Below are positions 63,194 through 64,000 of a stretch of DNA of 64,000 bases, one piece after another. The stretch lies in NCBI RefSeq assembly GCF_047922965.1, contig NZ_CP150481.1, forward strand, positions 3,038,001 through 3,102,000, in the 5' to 3' direction. The notes beneath the pieces were generated by a model, which worked only from the letters and a program-made list of their open reading frames with translations, searched no databases and was not told the DNA's origin. Position numbers and translations under genes: made by a program. Within the stretch, counting starts at the first letter, position 1; every line of letters starts with the position of its first letter. Origin of the DNA: Neptunicella plasticusilytica (GTDB lineage Bacteria > Pseudomonadota > Gammaproteobacteria > Enterobacterales > Alteromonadaceae).

Positions 63194-64000
63194 TTTCCTA
63201 CTTGCTCAGGCGGCTTAACCTGTTTGTGATTACCATGCTGGTAGTGACGTTAGGTTCTTTCGCACTGATTTATCTGTTTCCTGGCGATCCGTTAATTAAT
63301 CTCACCGGTATCGCGATCAAATCCCCTCAACACTATGCCAGGTTGGCAGAACTGCATGGTTTTGACGGTAATGTCCTGCAACAATATGTCATCTATCTTA
63401 AGCATTTGTGGCTGGGCGAGTGGGGTGTCAGCGCCAGCTCCGGAAATCCTATCATGAGTGAGATTTTACTGGTGTTACCTGCCAGCCTGGAACTGAGTAT
63501 CTATGCGATGGTGATGTCGATGTTAATCGGTATTCCTTTTGGTTTCTGGGCAGGTTTGCGTCACCGTCGCGGCATCGATATGGGCATATTGTCCGCGAGT
63601 GTACTGGGTTATTCCATTCCGGTGTTCTGGTTGGCGTTATTACTGATCCTGTTTTTTTCTTTGCAACTCGGCTGGTTACCCATGTCTGGTCGTTTAAGCT
63701 TGCTCTACGATATTCCCCATTACAGCGGTTTTATCCTGATTGATATCCTGCATTCGGATATGACAGATAAATACGATGCTTTAAATAATGCTGTACGCCA
63801 TATGATCTTGCCGACCTTATCAATTGCAATTGTGACCAGCACAATTGTGATTCGCATCACCCGCCGCTCAGTTGCTGATGTGATGCAAAGCGACTATATC
63901 AAGGCTGCCGTCGCACGAGGTTTAACACGCCCGCAAGTTATCTGGCGCCACGGGGTACGCAACACCTTGTTGCCAATATTGCCACAATTGGTATTGCAAT
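63190..64000 (+). CDS. sapB: ABC transporter permease, SapB type, 3' end missing
   Basis: Open to the window edge; 270 residues are visible of about 320. ATG at 63190 overlaps the sapA stop (ATGA). MISYLLRRLNLFVITMLVVT at the start, several spans, and the cytoplasmic loop AAVARGLTRPQVIWRHGVRN, the EAA-type contact with the ATPase, identify a BPD permease of the dipeptide/Sap group. sapC, sapD and sapF are expected beyond the window. Confidence 0.9.
   Translation, partial: MISYLLRRLNLFVITMLVVTLGSFALIYLFPGDPLINLTGIAIKSPQHYARLAELHGFDGNVLQQYVIYLKHLWLGEWGVSASSGNPIMSEILLVLPASLELSIYAMVMSMLIGIPFGFWAGLRHRRGIDMGILSASVLGYSIPVFWLALLLILFFSLQLGWLPMSGRLSLLYDIPHYSGFILIDILHSDMTDKYDALNNAVRHMILPTLSIAIVTSTIVIRITRRSVADVMQSDYIKAAVARGLTRPQVIWRHGVRNTLLPILPQLVLQ

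Overview
The window looks like chromosomal DNA of a marine or aquatic gammaproteobacterium, most likely Alteromonadales (Alteromonadaceae-like). I infer this from gene order and families: the nudF-yqiB-cpdA-yqiA-parE block facing tolC, pspF-pspABC next to the start of a sap operon, a phhA-phhB / phhR / hppD-hmgA-fahA-maiA aromatic amino acid cluster, DUF3718-type secreted proteins, a rhombosortase, and many exported peptidases. No tRNA, rRNA, phage, integrase, transposase or cas gene was seen.

Layout. 1-3.2 kb: the 3' part of a molybdenum hydroxylase gene (IorB type), its partner dihaem cytochrome and an orphan solute-binding protein. 3.3-11 kb: parE, yqiA, cpdA, yqiB and nudF on the minus strand, interrupted by a plus-strand PhzF-like gene, then tolC. 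11-15 kb: a DUF3718 protein and a maltodextrin pair (lipoprotein alpha-amylase and SLC45/GPH-type MFS transporter). 15.5-20 kb: a MacAB-type exporter with a separate ATPase and two FtsX-type permeases. 20.3-26 kb: M1 aminopeptidase, diguanylate cyclase, M28 peptidase. 26-35.6 kb: two RND pumps with their adaptors, transcribed away from each other, with a second DUF3718 gene between them. 35.6-39 kb: MoxR ATPase, VWA protein and RDD membrane protein in one operon. 39-51.4 kb: housekeeping and secreted enzymes (cysK, ggt, crotonase, rhombosortase, S9 peptidase, glutathione peroxidase, acyltransferase, TANGO2/NRDE protein, aromatic aminotransferase, DUF2937). 51.6-58.6 kb: a full phenylalanine/tyrosine catabolic set with its TyrR/PhhR regulator. 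58.9-64 kb: the phage-shock genes, divergent pspF, sapA and the start of sapB.

How the genes fit together. PhhA with PhhB makes tyrosine, the aminotransferase at 49.5 kb can make 4-hydroxyphenylpyruvate, and HppD, HmgA, MaiA and FahA carry it to fumarate and acetoacetate. PhhR probably controls the set through boxes of the form TGTAAA-N8-TAC(A/G), seen upstream of phhR, phhA and hppD. TolC could serve as outer-membrane channel for the MacAB-like and RND exporters, none of which has its own channel gene here. The psp promoter shows a sigma-54 site and an IHF site in the expected arrangement.

The least explained sequence is non-coding or nearly so: a compact transcription unit at about 47.3-47.6 kb encoding a 23-residue hydrophobic peptide behind a hairpin leader; a 241-bp inverted-repeat element with a cruciform core at 51.4-51.6 kb; a 60-bp-spaced set of degenerate palindromic repeats at 15.3-15.5 kb; a 36-bp perfect palindrome at 43.9 kb; and an open frame without a usual start codon at 15 kb. 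All assignments come from reading the sequence; no database search was possible.
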